Source: Algoriphagus sp. NG3 (lineage in GTDB: Bacteria; Bacteroidota; Bacteroidia; Cytophagales; Cyclobacteriaceae). From it: 64,000 nt of DNA. Shown piece by piece: positions 43,428-52,692 of this stretch; positions within the stretch are counted from its first letter, which is position 1, and each line of letters starts with the position of its first letter. A program made the translations under genes and the position numbers. Under the pieces are notes generated by a model. The model was not told where the DNA came from and made no database searches. It was given only the letters and a program-made list of their open reading frames with translations. Where the stretch lies: positions 4,628,501-4,692,500 of the forward strand of contig NZ_CP139421.1 of NCBI RefSeq assembly GCF_034119865.1, in the 5' to 3' direction.

Positions 43428-44603
43428 TTATCGCTCCACTTCTTCAAATTTAGGAGTTTCAGGCGGGTTTTTCAGGACTTTCTTTCCGGACAATTGTTCG
43501 AAAACCTCCAAGTACTGATCCGTCACATAATCCCAGTTGTACCGCTGAATCAACCCTTCACGGGCCGTTTTTCTGAAATAGGCCATTCTTTCAGTACTGC
43601 TTTCCGCAGCTTCTACGATGTCTTTTACAGAGGCTGTGGTTTTCTTGAAATACCAACCATGTTTTCCATTTTGCAGCATTTCCTGATTGAATGGCGTGTC
43701 CAAAGCCAGGATCGCACATCCAAAACCAAGTGCTTTCAGCATAGCAGGATTGGTACCACCGTATTCGTGTCCATGAAAATAGGCAAAGCAGTGTGAATAC
43801 CAGGCCGCTAATTCATTGGGGTCAGTGACATAGCCTAGGAAAAGCACCCGTTCATCTTCTTTTTGCTTAAGGACCGTAGCGTAGTCATCGTCAAAGGGCA
43901 CATCCCCTACGACGACCAGTTTTCGACGACTGTCCGATTTCAAAAAACCTTCGATAATCAGGTCGGCATTGTTGTCCGGAATAAGCCTGCCCACGATGAG
44001 AAAGTACTGCTGGGATTTGAACCCCCACTTTTCGATAGGTGCGGAATCAACATCCACCTGGGGATTAGCCCCATAGGCAATCACTTTGGAATCTGCATTG
44101 AACAATTCCTTATAGACCCGCTGCATTTCATCCGAATCATTGATCAGCTGATCGTAGTATTTAGTGGACATCTTTGAAGCCCAGAAGAAATATTTTGATG
44201 CGATCCCATGCCATTTTGGTCTTAACCATTCCAGCCCATCCACGTTGATAACTGTTTTTTTCCTAAAAAACCTAGCTATTGCCCCGAAAGGACCATTTGC
44301 GCTGTTTACGACCAAAATCACATCTATATCGGAAAAACAGGCATGCATCATGGAAAAAAAACTGTGCGAGAGTTGGGTCAGTTTTTTTGATTCTATTGCT
44401 ATGGTGTAGATGCATTCTATGCCGTTGACATAGCGAGGCTTTACAGGAAAAAGAGCTCTGTGATTATACACCCGAACATGTACCCCTTTTTTCACCAGGC
44501 GCTCCCCGAGTTCACGGATCATGGTATCGTATCCACCATAGACATAGGGATACCCTTTTGCTCCCATTATGGCTATTTTTAGTTTTTTCTTACCTGTTGC
44601 CAT
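43428..44603 (-). CDS. GT4 glycosyltransferase with DUF1972 domain
   Basis: 391 residues, GT-B fold. The DUF1972 N-terminal domain starts KIAIMGAKGYPYVYGGYDTMIREL, and the C-terminal donor domain has FLIVGRLIPDNNADLIIEGF and the acidic EYGGTNPAMLKALGFGCAI (E-x7-E-type region). Relatives are rhamnosyl- or related transferases of capsule and O-antigen loci. It is the last gene of the minus-strand polysaccharide cluster and overlaps the preceding GT4 gene by 25 nt. Confidence 0.9.
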   Translation of the reverse strand: MATGKKKLKIAIMGAKGYPYVYGGYDTMIRELGERLVKKGVHVRVYNHRALFPVKPRYVNGIECIYTIAIESKKLTQLSHSFFSMMHACFSDIDVILVVNSANGPFGAIARFFRKKTVINVDGLEWLRPKWHGIASKYFFWASKMSTKYYDQLINDSDEMQRVYKELFNADSKVIAYGANPQVDVDSAPIEKWGFKSQQYFLIVGRLIPDNNADLIIEGFLKSDSRRKLVVVGDVPFDDDYATVLKQKEDERVLFLGYVTDPNELAAWYSHCFAYFHGHEYGGTNPAMLKALGFGCAILALDTPFNQEMLQNGKHGWYFKKTTASVKDIVEAAESSTERMAYFRKTAREGLIQRYNWDYVTDQYLEVFEQLSGKKVLKNPPETPKFEEVER

Positions 44604-45727
44604 AAATGGTCCGTGATATTTTCCTTAAAACTTTCCAAACTGAAGTGCTCCAGTACATGTTTTCTGCCAGCTTCGCCAAAAGTCTCCCGAAGCTTTGGGT
44701 CCAAAATTAACTTAATTAACGCATTTTCCCCTTGTTCCAGATCGTTTATCGGAATTAAATATCCAGTTTGATTGTCTAATACCATTTCAGAGGATCCTCC
44801 TGAACGGGTAGCTACCACGGGACACCCGGAGGCCATTGCTTCCAGAATTACCGTGGGTAGCGAGTCGGGGAGCACTGAGGGCATCATAAATATATCTGTA
44901 GCTGCCAGAATCCTGGGAATGTCTTTTCGGAATCCGAGATCGACGATGTTGTCATTTAGCTTATGCTGGATTATAAACTCATTGATCTGCTCACCTATAG
45001 CTTCGTAACCGGGATATGCATCACCCACCATGACGAATTTTAACTGTGGATAGGAAATACACAGTCTTCTGGCGAGCTCAAGAAAAAACAGTTGTCCTTT
45101 GCCTGGATTGATCCTGCCAATCATAGTAATCACCAAGCCATCTTCGGGAATATGAAGTTCTGATTTAGCCTTAGGATAAGGCACTAGAAAAGCATCATAG
45201 GGGATACCGTTATGGATGGTCAGTGGACGGGAAAAACGTAATTTCCGCTGCCAAAAATCCCCTACGGATTCAGAAACGGTGATGGGCTGTGGCGTGGAGC
45301 TGTCCATGAGTTTACACATAAGTCTGACAAGCATTTCCGGGTTTTCCAGAATCTCATGAATGTGCCAAATGTGCGGAAGATTGTTTTTTTTAGCCCAAAA
45401 AGCACCGACTAAGACTCCAAGAGTATTGGTGTAAACCAGGTCAAACTTATATTCCCTGTGCAGGGAACTCAGGAAAAGATAGCTTTTTAAAATCTTGCCC
45501 AGCCTATTTATCAGTCCGAGGGGCGAGTTGTATTTGCGTCTGAGCACCCCCAGGTTCCGGATCTTTACAGGTATGTTGTTTTCACGCAATGCATCCGCCA
45601 GCGGTCCTTCCCCGGAAATCACTACAACCGGATTCAACCCTAAGGAACTGTATATTTTGGTTACTTCGAGAAAAATCCTTGCAGATCCATATAGATCCGA
45701 AGTACTGTGGAGAAAGAGAACGTTCAC
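44579..45727 (-). CDS. GT4 glycosyltransferase (polysaccharide cluster, 2nd)
   Basis: 382 residues, GT-B fold. The N-terminal acceptor domain starts NVLFLHSTSDLYGSARIFLEV. The donor domain holds ITMIGRINPGKGQLFFLELA and PSVLPDSLPTVILEAMASGCPVVAT, with the catalytic-region Glu followed by the usual GGSSEMV nucleotide-sugar loop. It adds a sugar to the lipid-linked repeat unit at the cytoplasmic face. It starts 7 nt after the next gene upstream and overlaps the downstream GT gene. Confidence 0.92.
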   Translation of the reverse strand: MNVLFLHSTSDLYGSARIFLEVTKIYSSLGLNPVVVISGEGPLADALRENNIPVKIRNLGVLRRKYNSPLGLINRLGKILKSYLFLSSLHREYKFDLVYTNTLGVLVGAFWAKKNNLPHIWHIHEILENPEMLVRLMCKLMDSSTPQPITVSESVGDFWQRKLRFSRPLTIHNGIPYDAFLVPYPKAKSELHIPEDGLVITMIGRINPGKGQLFFLELARRLCISYPQLKFVMVGDAYPGYEAIGEQINEFIIQHKLNDNIVDLGFRKDIPRILAATDIFMMPSVLPDSLPTVILEAMASGCPVVATRSGGSSEMVLDNQTGYLIPINDLEQGENALIKLILDPKLRETFGEAGRKHVLEHFSLESFKENITDHLWQQVRKN

Positions 45728-45734
45728 TTGTGTG

Positions 45735-46853
45735 TTAATTTGAAAGCAGTACTTGGTGAAAAGCCTCTATGAATTTTTTGGAAGAAAAATCCTTGGAGCG
45801 GGCAAAGCCTTTTTGGAGTAATGAAGATCTTAGGTCAAAATCACTGCTCAAAAGTATCATTTTTTCAGTTAGGTCTTGCTGATTCCCGGTGTTGAAAGAA
45901 AGTCCGGCATCTCCGGCCACTTCCAATAAGGCAGGCTGATCGGAATGGATGACAGGCACGCCAAAGGTCATGGCTTCTACGATGGGAATACCGAAGCCTT
46001 CATTCTCCGAAGGAAAAACATAGGCAAAAGCGCCTTCATATAACGTTCGTACCTGCGCATCGGAGACATATCCGGGCAAAATTACGCTGTCCTGAAGCCC
46101 AAGCTCAGCTACAAGAGCATCCACGACTGGTTTGTCATTCATCTGTACACTTTGACCTGCGCCACCGGCCAATACCAATTTAAATTCAGCGTTCGCCTTT
46201 TTTAGAAAATCCCCGAATGCCCTGACTAATAGTGGCAGATGTTTTCTTTTGTCAAACGTGCCGATATGAAGGAGGTATTTATGGTTTTCCAAGGAATGCT
46301 TTTCCAAAAAAGCAGTATCTACCCCATTTGCCAGTTTTTTGGGAACCTGATGGATAACGGTCATCGGGTAGATTTTCTTCAGGTGTTTGTATAGGGACTT
46401 ACGGGAGTATTCGGTAGTGGTAATGATTTCAGTGTTTTCCTTCAGGCCTTTTTTTATCAGGCGGAGAAAGTAGGTTCTCCACCACTTTGGGTAGTTTTGG
46501 GGCATTTGCCAGAAAAATGCGTCATGGATCACCGTAAGCCGGCGACAGGGCAGACTGGCTGCCGGAGAGACAAAATCAGGACAGATCAGCACATCCGGCT
46601 GGTGTTTTTTGATGAGATCGGGAAGCTGAAATTCCTTCCATCTGAAGTAATCCAGATGGTAATTCAACCGCTGGATTTTGGATTTGGGGTCTTTAAAAGT
46701 CTGATCCGCACTTTGGGTCTCGGGGTCGTGCGAGAAAATCCATACAATATCAGGATGGGGATAGGACATTGCCGCACGGGCAAGTTCCATCATGTAGGTC
46801 TTGATACCGGTGGTGGCGACATTGAGGTATTGCAGGTCGAGGAGTACTTTCAT
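45735..46853 (-). CDS. GT4 glycosyltransferase (polysaccharide cluster, 1st of the trio)
   Basis: 372 residues, GT-B fold, mannosyltransferase-like. N-terminus KVLLDLQYLNVATTGIKTYMMELA; donor domain YLLHIGTFDKRKHLPLLVRAF, VILPGYVSDAQVRTLYEGA and FPSENEGFGIPIVEAMTFGVPVI. It is separated from the upstream oxygenase gene by 279 bp in which I see only a 7-bp palindrome (AAACCTG/CAGGTTT near 46984) and no gene. Confidence 0.92.
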   Translation of the reverse strand: MKVLLDLQYLNVATTGIKTYMMELARAAMSYPHPDIVWIFSHDPETQSADQTFKDPKSKIQRLNYHLDYFRWKEFQLPDLIKKHQPDVLICPDFVSPAASLPCRRLTVIHDAFFWQMPQNYPKWWRTYFLRLIKKGLKENTEIITTTEYSRKSLYKHLKKIYPMTVIHQVPKKLANGVDTAFLEKHSLENHKYLLHIGTFDKRKHLPLLVRAFGDFLKKANAEFKLVLAGGAGQSVQMNDKPVVDALVAELGLQDSVILPGYVSDAQVRTLYEGAFAYVFPSENEGFGIPIVEAMTFGVPVIHSDQPALLEVAGDAGLSFNTGNQQDLTEKMILLSSDFDLRSSLLQKGFARSKDFSSKKFIEAFHQVLLSN

Positions 46854-47132
46854 TCGTGCTGGTATGCTTCAGGCTGGTCAGGCAGGCAAAAATCAGTGTT
46901 CTTTATCATTTACTTATCCTTTCCCGCAAATTCAGTACCATGAAGGCTGAATATAGCAGGGGGCTAGTGTACTACTGGCCAAAACCTGTCAGGTTTATAT
47001 CATCGGTTTTTGATGACAACAGGTCTTTATCCATGCCCAATTCTTGCGGTGGACTGCTGTCATTTGTCTGTGGACGATTATCCGCCACGAATCCGGGTTA
47101 GTGAGACCTGCTGATAAGATTGCGGATAATCA

Positions 47133-47909
47133 TTATTGGTTTTTTGCCGTTCCGCTTCCAAACAATCTGTTCTTGGTGGATACCAGAAAATTATAATTTT
47201 TTGCCAATAGTTTTTTGAAGAGATTGGAGTCCTGATTGGGGTGCCAGTCTGTAGTTCTGGGTTTCTCTATCAGGTGCTTGTGTTTTTGATAGGCGTAGGT
47301 AGCGATAGAAGTCCTATACTTTCCTTCAGGGAATGCGGTCATCTCATATCCATGCAGGGTATAGGGAGCGCACTGCTGTATGATGAGTCTATTAAAAGGA
47401 ACTTCCAGCTCCGCCTCTTTGTCAGTTCTAAGATCTAAAATCTTCAGGTTACCCTTATATTCCGGTTTCCAGTCTTTGTTCAGATACAGAAGCAGATTTA
47501 GTTCACGGTACCAGTTTTTATGGAGAGGATGATAGTTGAAATCAAGGTGCATATCGAGAAAACTGTTCTTTTTGCCCTGATGCAATCCACCTCCGTGGTT
47601 TTTGGGATCTACGAATATCTCCTTGGAAGTAATGAAGGAGAGGATTTTATTGAAACGCTCGGAAGTAAGGTCCTCATAAAGCTCATGTAACTCAGGACAA
47701 AGCTCCTTATAATTTGACTTCTCAAATTTATTGTTGGCAAAAACGTAGTCTCTGCTTTTGTTGTTCAGTTCAGGGATAGCGTCGTAGGCGGCACTCAGCC
47801 TGGCCTCATCACAAAAATTGTCAATTATCAAATGAGGAAAGGGTTGGGCAACATGGTATGCCAGTCTGAATTTCTCCAGATTCTCCTCAATCTCAATAAA
47901 ATTAATCAT
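47133..47909 (-). CDS. 2-oxoglutarate/Fe(II)-dependent oxygenase (prolyl-4-hydroxylase fold)
   Basis: 258 residues. The double-stranded beta-helix motif is visible: HLD (His and Asp iron ligands) in DMHLDFNYHP, RELNLLLYLNKDW, distal His in PYTLHGYE and the 2-oxoglutarate Arg in KYRTSIATYAY. Such enzymes in glycan loci hydroxylate or oxidise a sugar or an attached acyl/amino group; the target is unknown. It is bounded by a 279-bp gap below and a 670-bp gap above that carries a palindromic element and a decayed ORF. Confidence 0.85.
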   Translation of the reverse strand: MINFIEIEENLEKFRLAYHVAQPFPHLIIDNFCDEARLSAAYDAIPELNNKSRDYVFANNKFEKSNYKELCPELHELYEDLTSERFNKILSFITSKEIFVDPKNHGGGLHQGKKNSFLDMHLDFNYHPLHKNWYRELNLLLYLNKDWKPEYKGNLKILDLRTDKEAELEVPFNRLIIQQCAPYTLHGYEMTAFPEGKYRTSIATYAYQKHKHLIEKPRTTDWHPNQDSNLFKKLLAKNYNFLVSTKNRLFGSGTAKNQ

Positions 47910-48100
47910 AAAATCATTAATCTGTTAGTTTACTTCTGTCGGCCCAAAAGCCATAAGCTCTCATTTAAAATCCAAAAATAGCACAAATTGTTAACCTAAG
48001 CCTCTTCCCCAGATTTATAAGCCACTAACTGTTACATTATTGCCAATAACCACCTTAGAAGCTGAATTTGACGCTGTTTCAGCAGAAATTAATTTTTCAC

Positions 48101-48297
48101 TTAAACCCGGATTTTGCATTAGGTTTCGTAATGGCCTGTCCCGATTTTAATCGGGAAGGGCTGTAATTGCAAGAAATCAGACTGTTTGGAGACTGAGGCA
48201 TAGCACCGCTATGATGAAGTCGAAAACAGTAACCTAGTGGCTGATTTGAAGCAATTAAAGGCCGTAATAGAATGGATAATGCATATTCCGGGGTTAA
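48101..48297. repeat. 197-bp imperfect palindromic element
   Basis: The outer arms TTAAACCCGG and CCGGGGTTAAA pair approximately. Nested pairs follow inward: GCATTA/TAATGC, GTAATGGCC/GGCCGTAAT (imperfect), AATTGC/GCAATT, AAATCAG/CTGATTT, and the core CATAGC-ACC-GCTATG; a side hairpin CCCGATT/AATCGGG sits in the left arm. The whole element could fold as one long hairpin. There is no ORF. With the remnant at 48301-48507 it accounts for most of the 670-bp gap between the oxygenase and methyltransferase genes; 47910-48100 shows nothing recognisable. Confidence 0.65.
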
Positions 48298-48300
48298 ACC

Positions 48301-48507
48301 TTAATCGACCTTGTAGAATTCCGAGTCGGCAAATTTAAGTGTGATTTCAACCTCTTTATCGGGATTCAAAACTTTATAGGATGATCGATAAACATCTTTA
48401 TTCACGGTAACCGCCTCTGCCTTTTTTAGATTACTGAGCTTGACCTGCTGCTTTTCTCTATCGTATCAATAATTAATCAGTAGAAGAGTGGTTTTGTTGA
48501 GGGGCAT
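48301..48507 (-). pseudogene. Remnant ORF with an internal stop
   Basis: From the ATG at 48507 the minus strand reads 13 codons (MPLNKTTLLLINY), an in-frame TGA at 48466-48468, then 54 further codons (YDREKQQVKLSNLKKA ... LKFADSEFYKVD) to a TAA at 48301. The amino-acid make-up is protein-like, with alternating hydrophobic residues as in a beta-sandwich. It looks like the 3' end of a gene whose upper part was lost; no family recognised. Confidence 0.4.
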
Positions 48508-48579
48508 TTAATGGTGGGCTACTTGTTTAGTAATTCAGATGAGCATACTAAACCTTAGTTTTGTAGCAAAGGTTCTCTA

Positions 48580-49398
48580 CTAATACTCCGGCTCATGAAC
48601 TCCCCACCTTTTCTTCTTTTTTAAACTGACTATTACTTCCAGATCCTCGGCAAAGGTATTGGTCATATTTCCGAGTTTGGCAAGCAGTTTAAATAGCATT
48701 TGGGGTGGTTTAAAGTCATAGACCTTATAGCTGTATGGATTCACTTCTACCTCAAAGTCCGGAGATAATACACCGAAATACCTTTTAACTTCCTTTGCCG
48801 AATACTCCTTCCAGTGGTGTCCATAAGTGACTTTGGACATAATGTCATCTACCGTAATCCCGATTGATTTCAGTAGTACCGTATTTTTAAAACTTCGAAC
48901 TAAACTTGGAAGTGCAAAGGCATTGGGAGTGGAGATATAGATTAGTCCACCGGGCTTCAGAATCTGATAGACCAACTTCCAAAATTGTATAGGATTAAAT
49001 GTGATATGCTCTAAAATCTCTGTAAATACTACCAGATCATATTTATCATATACATCCGTAAATGAGTTAAGTCTTGAAATATCATTTTCTATGATAGGAT
49101 TCAGCCCATATCTTTCTGCTCTTTCCTTTACGAAATCAAGCTGCCAAAATTCCTCCACGTCCATGGCATCGACCTGAAAACCTCTGCTGGATAACAAAAT
49201 AGAGGTGTGCAGATAATGGCTCCCTATTTCCAAAACTTTGATATCCGTCGAAGAATTGGGCATCCTCTGGGGAAGCGTATCAAGAAATTGATCAAACCTC
49301 TTAAACCTGTTCTTATGAAAGCCGAAATACACCTGGTCATTAGACCCGTTAATTGAGTGCTGATTGATCTCGCTTTCAAGTTTATTAAAATATTCCAT
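48580..49398 (-). CDS. Class I SAM-dependent methyltransferase
   Basis: 272 residues. SAM-binding motif I is VLEIGSHYLHTSILL, the acidic strand-2 end is AMDVEEFW, then LVVFTEILEHI and LKPGGLIYISTPN. It probably methylates a sugar or lipid-linked glycan precursor given its place in the polysaccharide cluster. Visibly AT-richer than the polymerase and export genes. It starts 1 nt after the neighbouring methyltransferase stop. Confidence 0.88.
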   Translation of the reverse strand: MEYFNKLESEINQHSINGSNDQVYFGFHKNRFKRFDQFLDTLPQRMPNSSTDIKVLEIGSHYLHTSILLSSRGFQVDAMDVEEFWQLDFVKERAERYGLNPIIENDISRLNSFTDVYDKYDLVVFTEILEHITFNPIQFWKLVYQILKPGGLIYISTPNAFALPSLVRSFKNTVLLKSIGITVDDIMSKVTYGHHWKEYSAKEVKRYFGVLSPDFEVEVNPYSYKVYDFKPPQMLFKLLAKLGNMTNTFAEDLEVIVSLKKKKRWGVHEPEY

Positions 49399-49399
49399 T

Positions 49400-50305
49400 T
49401 TACTTTTTCCTTAAATAAAAACAAGCTTGATCACCACAGTTTAATTTATTGTACTGTCCAGCCTTTTCTTTGAAATCGGTTAATTCGTCTTTTGTAAATT
49501 CTTTAGTAATATCAGTGCCCATGTAGGGCTTACCTTTCTTATAAAGTTCCGTCCCCCAAAATTGGCTATCCAAACTATCAAATGAAATATGGAAGAGATC
49601 AAGTCCATATCTTTCTGCCAGTATTTTCATGGATTGGGTATGGGGAATAAACAGATGTCTCGGGGCATCGAGTTGAAACCAATATTCTCTATGTTCCTTC
49701 CAAACTTTGCCGTCTGTAACAGGTACTCTGATCAAAGCCTCTCCGCTGGGATTTAAAATTTTGGATAACTTTTTGAAAACTTCACTAGGATGGGGTAAAT
49801 GCTCCAGCGAATGATGAAACATGACCAAATCATACTTCTCCTCAATATCAAAAAAATCCATTTTCCTTAATGAAAAGCCTTCAGAAATAGCTGCTTTAGC
49901 CAGAAAAGGATCATAACCATGAAGCGACTTAAACCCACAGTAAGATAGCTCCGCCAAAAGTTGCCCATTGCCACAACCAATATCTGCAATTTTGCTATCT
50001 TTATTTACATTTAAATGGGTAAGCCAATCAAAATAATTCGGAGGTCTTATTTCAATTCTCAATTGAAATGCCTTGTATCTTAGCCTTTTCAGTGCCTTGG
50101 ACAGGAAATTGCTTTTCACAAATTTTCCAAAGGAGTAATAATTAGCTGGATAATATTTGCCCAGATTTTCCGGGATATTCTGCAAAAACAAGCCCTTGCA
50201 AGAGTTGCATTCAAGGTAAACAAAGGGATCATTGAGGCCGAACATTCTTTCCTTGGCTTGAATTTTTGAAAAATCCCGAGCTCCGCAAACTTCACATTCT
50301 TTCAT
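49400..50305 (-). CDS. Class I SAM methyltransferase with N-terminal zinc-binding cysteines
   Basis: 301 residues. Two CxxC pairs at the start (CEVC and CNSC) form a small zinc-ribbon-like head, followed by the methyltransferase core KIADIGCGNGQLLAEL, DLVMFHHSLEHLPHP and SGEALIRVPV. This layout is common in sugar-methylating enzymes of surface-glycan loci. Nearly abuts the next methyltransferase gene. AT-rich like its neighbours. Confidence 0.88.
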   Translation of the reverse strand: MKECEVCGARDFSKIQAKERMFGLNDPFVYLECNSCKGLFLQNIPENLGKYYPANYYSFGKFVKSNFLSKALKRLRYKAFQLRIEIRPPNYFDWLTHLNVNKDSKIADIGCGNGQLLAELSYCGFKSLHGYDPFLAKAAISEGFSLRKMDFFDIEEKYDLVMFHHSLEHLPHPSEVFKKLSKILNPSGEALIRVPVTDGKVWKEHREYWFQLDAPRHLFIPHTQSMKILAERYGLDLFHISFDSLDSQFWGTELYKKGKPYMGTDITKEFTKDELTDFKEKAGQYNKLNCGDQACFYLRKK

Positions 50306-50410
50306 CGATTTTTATAAAATTCCCCTAGTTGCTATAGGAGATTAAGAAAAACTAAAGCTTAAAATTTTTAGATGGTACCTTCATCTGTATAAACTGGTTT
50401 TCATTCTTCT

Positions 50411-51286
50411 CTATTTCTGACAAACAATCCACTGGTTTACCTTAAAGGCATTCTGGACGAGTCGATTAAGTTTTTTCTTTAAGGGCATTTTATAGCGCAT
50501 TAATCTGCCAAATTTCTCTCCTAAATTATGTGTATAGTGATCGCTTACTGTCAATCCATGTTCTTCACAGAGTTTTCTTAATAGTGGCTTTGGAAATATA
50601 AAGGTATGCTCCAGCCCATCGATGATATCGGGAACCTGTAAACGGAGCAGTTTGGACCACCTATGAAATCGATATAAGTTACTTGACATATTAGGTGTAC
50701 CTATCGCAATATATCCTCCGGGCTTTACGATTCTCTTCATCTCCGCTATATAGGCTTTGGGATCCAGCACATGCTCGATCACATGCGAGATATGGATAAA
50801 ATCAAAATACTCATCAGGATAGCCGGCATCCCAGATATCTCCCTGAAAAGTCTTGACAGGAAAATTTTCTTTTACAAATTCCAGCGCCCCTGTGTCAAAC
50901 TCCGTAGCATATAAATCACAGTTTAGTTTATTGGCATAAGCCAATCCCAAGCCCAATCCGCAACCCACGTCTAAGAATTTGGTACCCTCCTCCAACATTT
51001 TAAGATATCTTGCTTCCTTTGGGATTTCAGTCTTGTCCATTTTCGCAATCCTGCCAAAGTGATCCAGGATTATATTTGTATAGCTGAATGCCTCAAAATA
51101 ATCTCTTTCATAGTAACGGGTATAGTGCAATGCCAATTCCTGACTATCCGCCATGGGGTTGGCAAACACCAGTTTACAGGTATTACACTGTACTCTGGAT
51201 ATATGCGGTCCGGTTCGCACTGTATCTATTGCGTATCCCTTTAAGCTCGTGCTATTGCACAGGGGACATTTGTTATATAAAATCAT
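50411..51286 (-). CDS. Class I SAM methyltransferase with N-terminal zinc-binding cysteines (second)
   Basis: 291 residues. The head has CPLC and CNTC followed by LVFANPM; the core has KFLDVGCGLGLGLAYA, FDFIHISHVIEHV and VKPGGYIAIGTPNM. It is related in layout, but not closely in sequence, to the gene at 49400. Its start overlaps the stop of the Wzy-like gene by 4 nt (ATGA), so it belongs to the same operon. Confidence 0.88.
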   Translation of the reverse strand: MILYNKCPLCNSTSLKGYAIDTVRTGPHISRVQCNTCKLVFANPMADSQELALHYTRYYERDYFEAFSYTNIILDHFGRIAKMDKTEIPKEARYLKMLEEGTKFLDVGCGLGLGLAYANKLNCDLYATEFDTGALEFVKENFPVKTFQGDIWDAGYPDEYFDFIHISHVIEHVLDPKAYIAEMKRIVKPGGYIAIGTPNMSSNLYRFHRWSKLLRLQVPDIIDGLEHTFIFPKPLLRKLCEEHGLTVSDHYTHNLGEKFGRLMRYKMPLKKKLNRLVQNAFKVNQWIVCQK

Positions 51287-52692
51287 CTAACTATCTCGTG
51301 TGTATGTTTCTTTACTTTGATTCTGGAATACTCGCTTATACTTATCCCCACCATCCACCAGGAAACCCAGGATACATAGGTGTAAATCTCTACATTTGCG
51401 GTAAACAGTGGGAGCAATAGGCCTGCCTTCACCGTACCGGCCACAAAGGCCATTCTGGCTAAATTCAGCTTATCCGAATTATTGAAAACATAAATGGAAT
51501 TTCTGATTCCTGTGACCAATGTGGCTATGTATAGCACCATCCCGATCCAGCCCAGCTGCACCCCATAGATCAAAAACTGATTTTCTCCCCCTACCCGTAG
51601 CTCATCCGATACGCTTCCAAAATTCCCACTCATCGCCAGCCCGATTCCCAGTGGATTTGTAACCATGGAATCCAAAGCCAGTCCCCATTCTATCACATGT
51701 CCTAGGCTGGAAGTATTCGCAAAGGTAAGTGTATCCACTACAAAGTAATAGAAATCCTCGGGAGCGAGGAACAACACATAGAGCACAAACAGCAGCAAAG
51801 CCAGGAACCCAAAGGAGATCAGTTTATATAGCCTAAAAACCAGAGCTATAAAGAAAACCATCAGGAAAAACGCGGCGAATGAAGCTCTGGAAGAAGCAAA
51901 TATCAGACTGCCAATACAGCAGAGCATTATCGGAAGATAGTTCCATTGCCGGTTCTTGTCGGTTGTCAAAAACCAGATCAATCCTGCGGCAAAGCCCATC
52001 AATACCGAACTTGCCAGCTCCAGTGGATCCGCGAAAAAACTCCCCAGACGCTTCATGGCATTGGTAGTCTCGAAGGTCCAGGTCAGATTGTAATGACCCA
52101 CCGGATCGATGTCGTTTATGGCCATATTGAACAGGGCATAGCCTGTAAACTGCTGCAGATGGGCATGGAGAACAAAGTGCTCGATCAGGTTCACCAGAAA
52201 CGCAGCTATGGCGATGAAGAAAATGATCCGGAATATCCGCTTCAGTTCGAGGTCTCCGAAGTCAGTATTTCTGCCCAGCATATAAACCAGACTTGGAATC
52301 AAGATGCTTTTGAAATACAGTACCTTATTGATAAAGCTGGCCTGTCCTATGGGGAAGATTAAAAAAAGTACCGTCAGACCTATAAAAGCCAGCATAAACC
52401 AGTCAGTGGACTGCAATCTAAAGGGATAATTGAAGATATTCCTATGGTAGAGAACAAATACTACTCCCGCAATAATAACAATGATTTCTTTGCTTATCTG
52501 AAATAAACTGACCAGAAGAGGAGAGTGGGTGGCCAGATAAACCACACTGAGTGAGGTAATATAAAAAGGGAGAAATGCGGCAAGGAAGAAGATAAAGTAC
52601 TCCCATTTTCCATGAAATACCATCTGCTGAACTGTCCAGAAGAAGCCGGCAGCCACTGCAAGGGAGATGATTATGAAAAAGATCAACTCCAT
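51283..52692 (-). CDS. O-antigen polymerase/ligase-like membrane protein (Wzy candidate)
   Basis: 469 residues with about ten to twelve membrane helices and one larger periplasmic loop (around residues 170-215). The second half holds the family pattern ASSRASFAAFFLMVFF and GLALDSMVTNPLGIGLAMSG, as in O-antigen ligase/polymerase (Wzy_C-type) proteins. It would join repeat units at the periplasmic face after Wzx flipping. It overlaps the GT2 gene upstream by 10 nt. Confidence 0.85.
   Translation of the reverse strand: MELIFFIIISLAVAAGFFWTVQQMVFHGKWEYFIFFLAAFLPFYITSLSVVYLATHSPLLVSLFQISKEIIVIIAGVVFVLYHRNIFNYPFRLQSTDWFMLAFIGLTVLFLIFPIGQASFINKVLYFKSILIPSLVYMLGRNTDFGDLELKRIFRIIFFIAIAAFLVNLIEHFVLHAHLQQFTGYALFNMAINDIDPVGHYNLTWTFETTNAMKRLGSFFADPLELASSVLMGFAAGLIWFLTTDKNRQWNYLPIMLCCIGSLIFASSRASFAAFFLMVFFIALVFRLYKLISFGFLALLLFVLYVLFLAPEDFYYFVVDTLTFANTSSLGHVIEWGLALDSMVTNPLGIGLAMSGNFGSVSDELRVGGENQFLIYGVQLGWIGMVLYIATLVTGIRNSIYVFNNSDKLNLARMAFVAGTVKAGLLLPLFTANVEIYTYVSWVSWWMVGISISEYSRIKVKKHTHEIVR

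Noticed and set aside
46497..46943. Plus-strand open frame of 148 codons
   Set aside because: Antisense to the GT4 gene at 45735 and without recognisable features.
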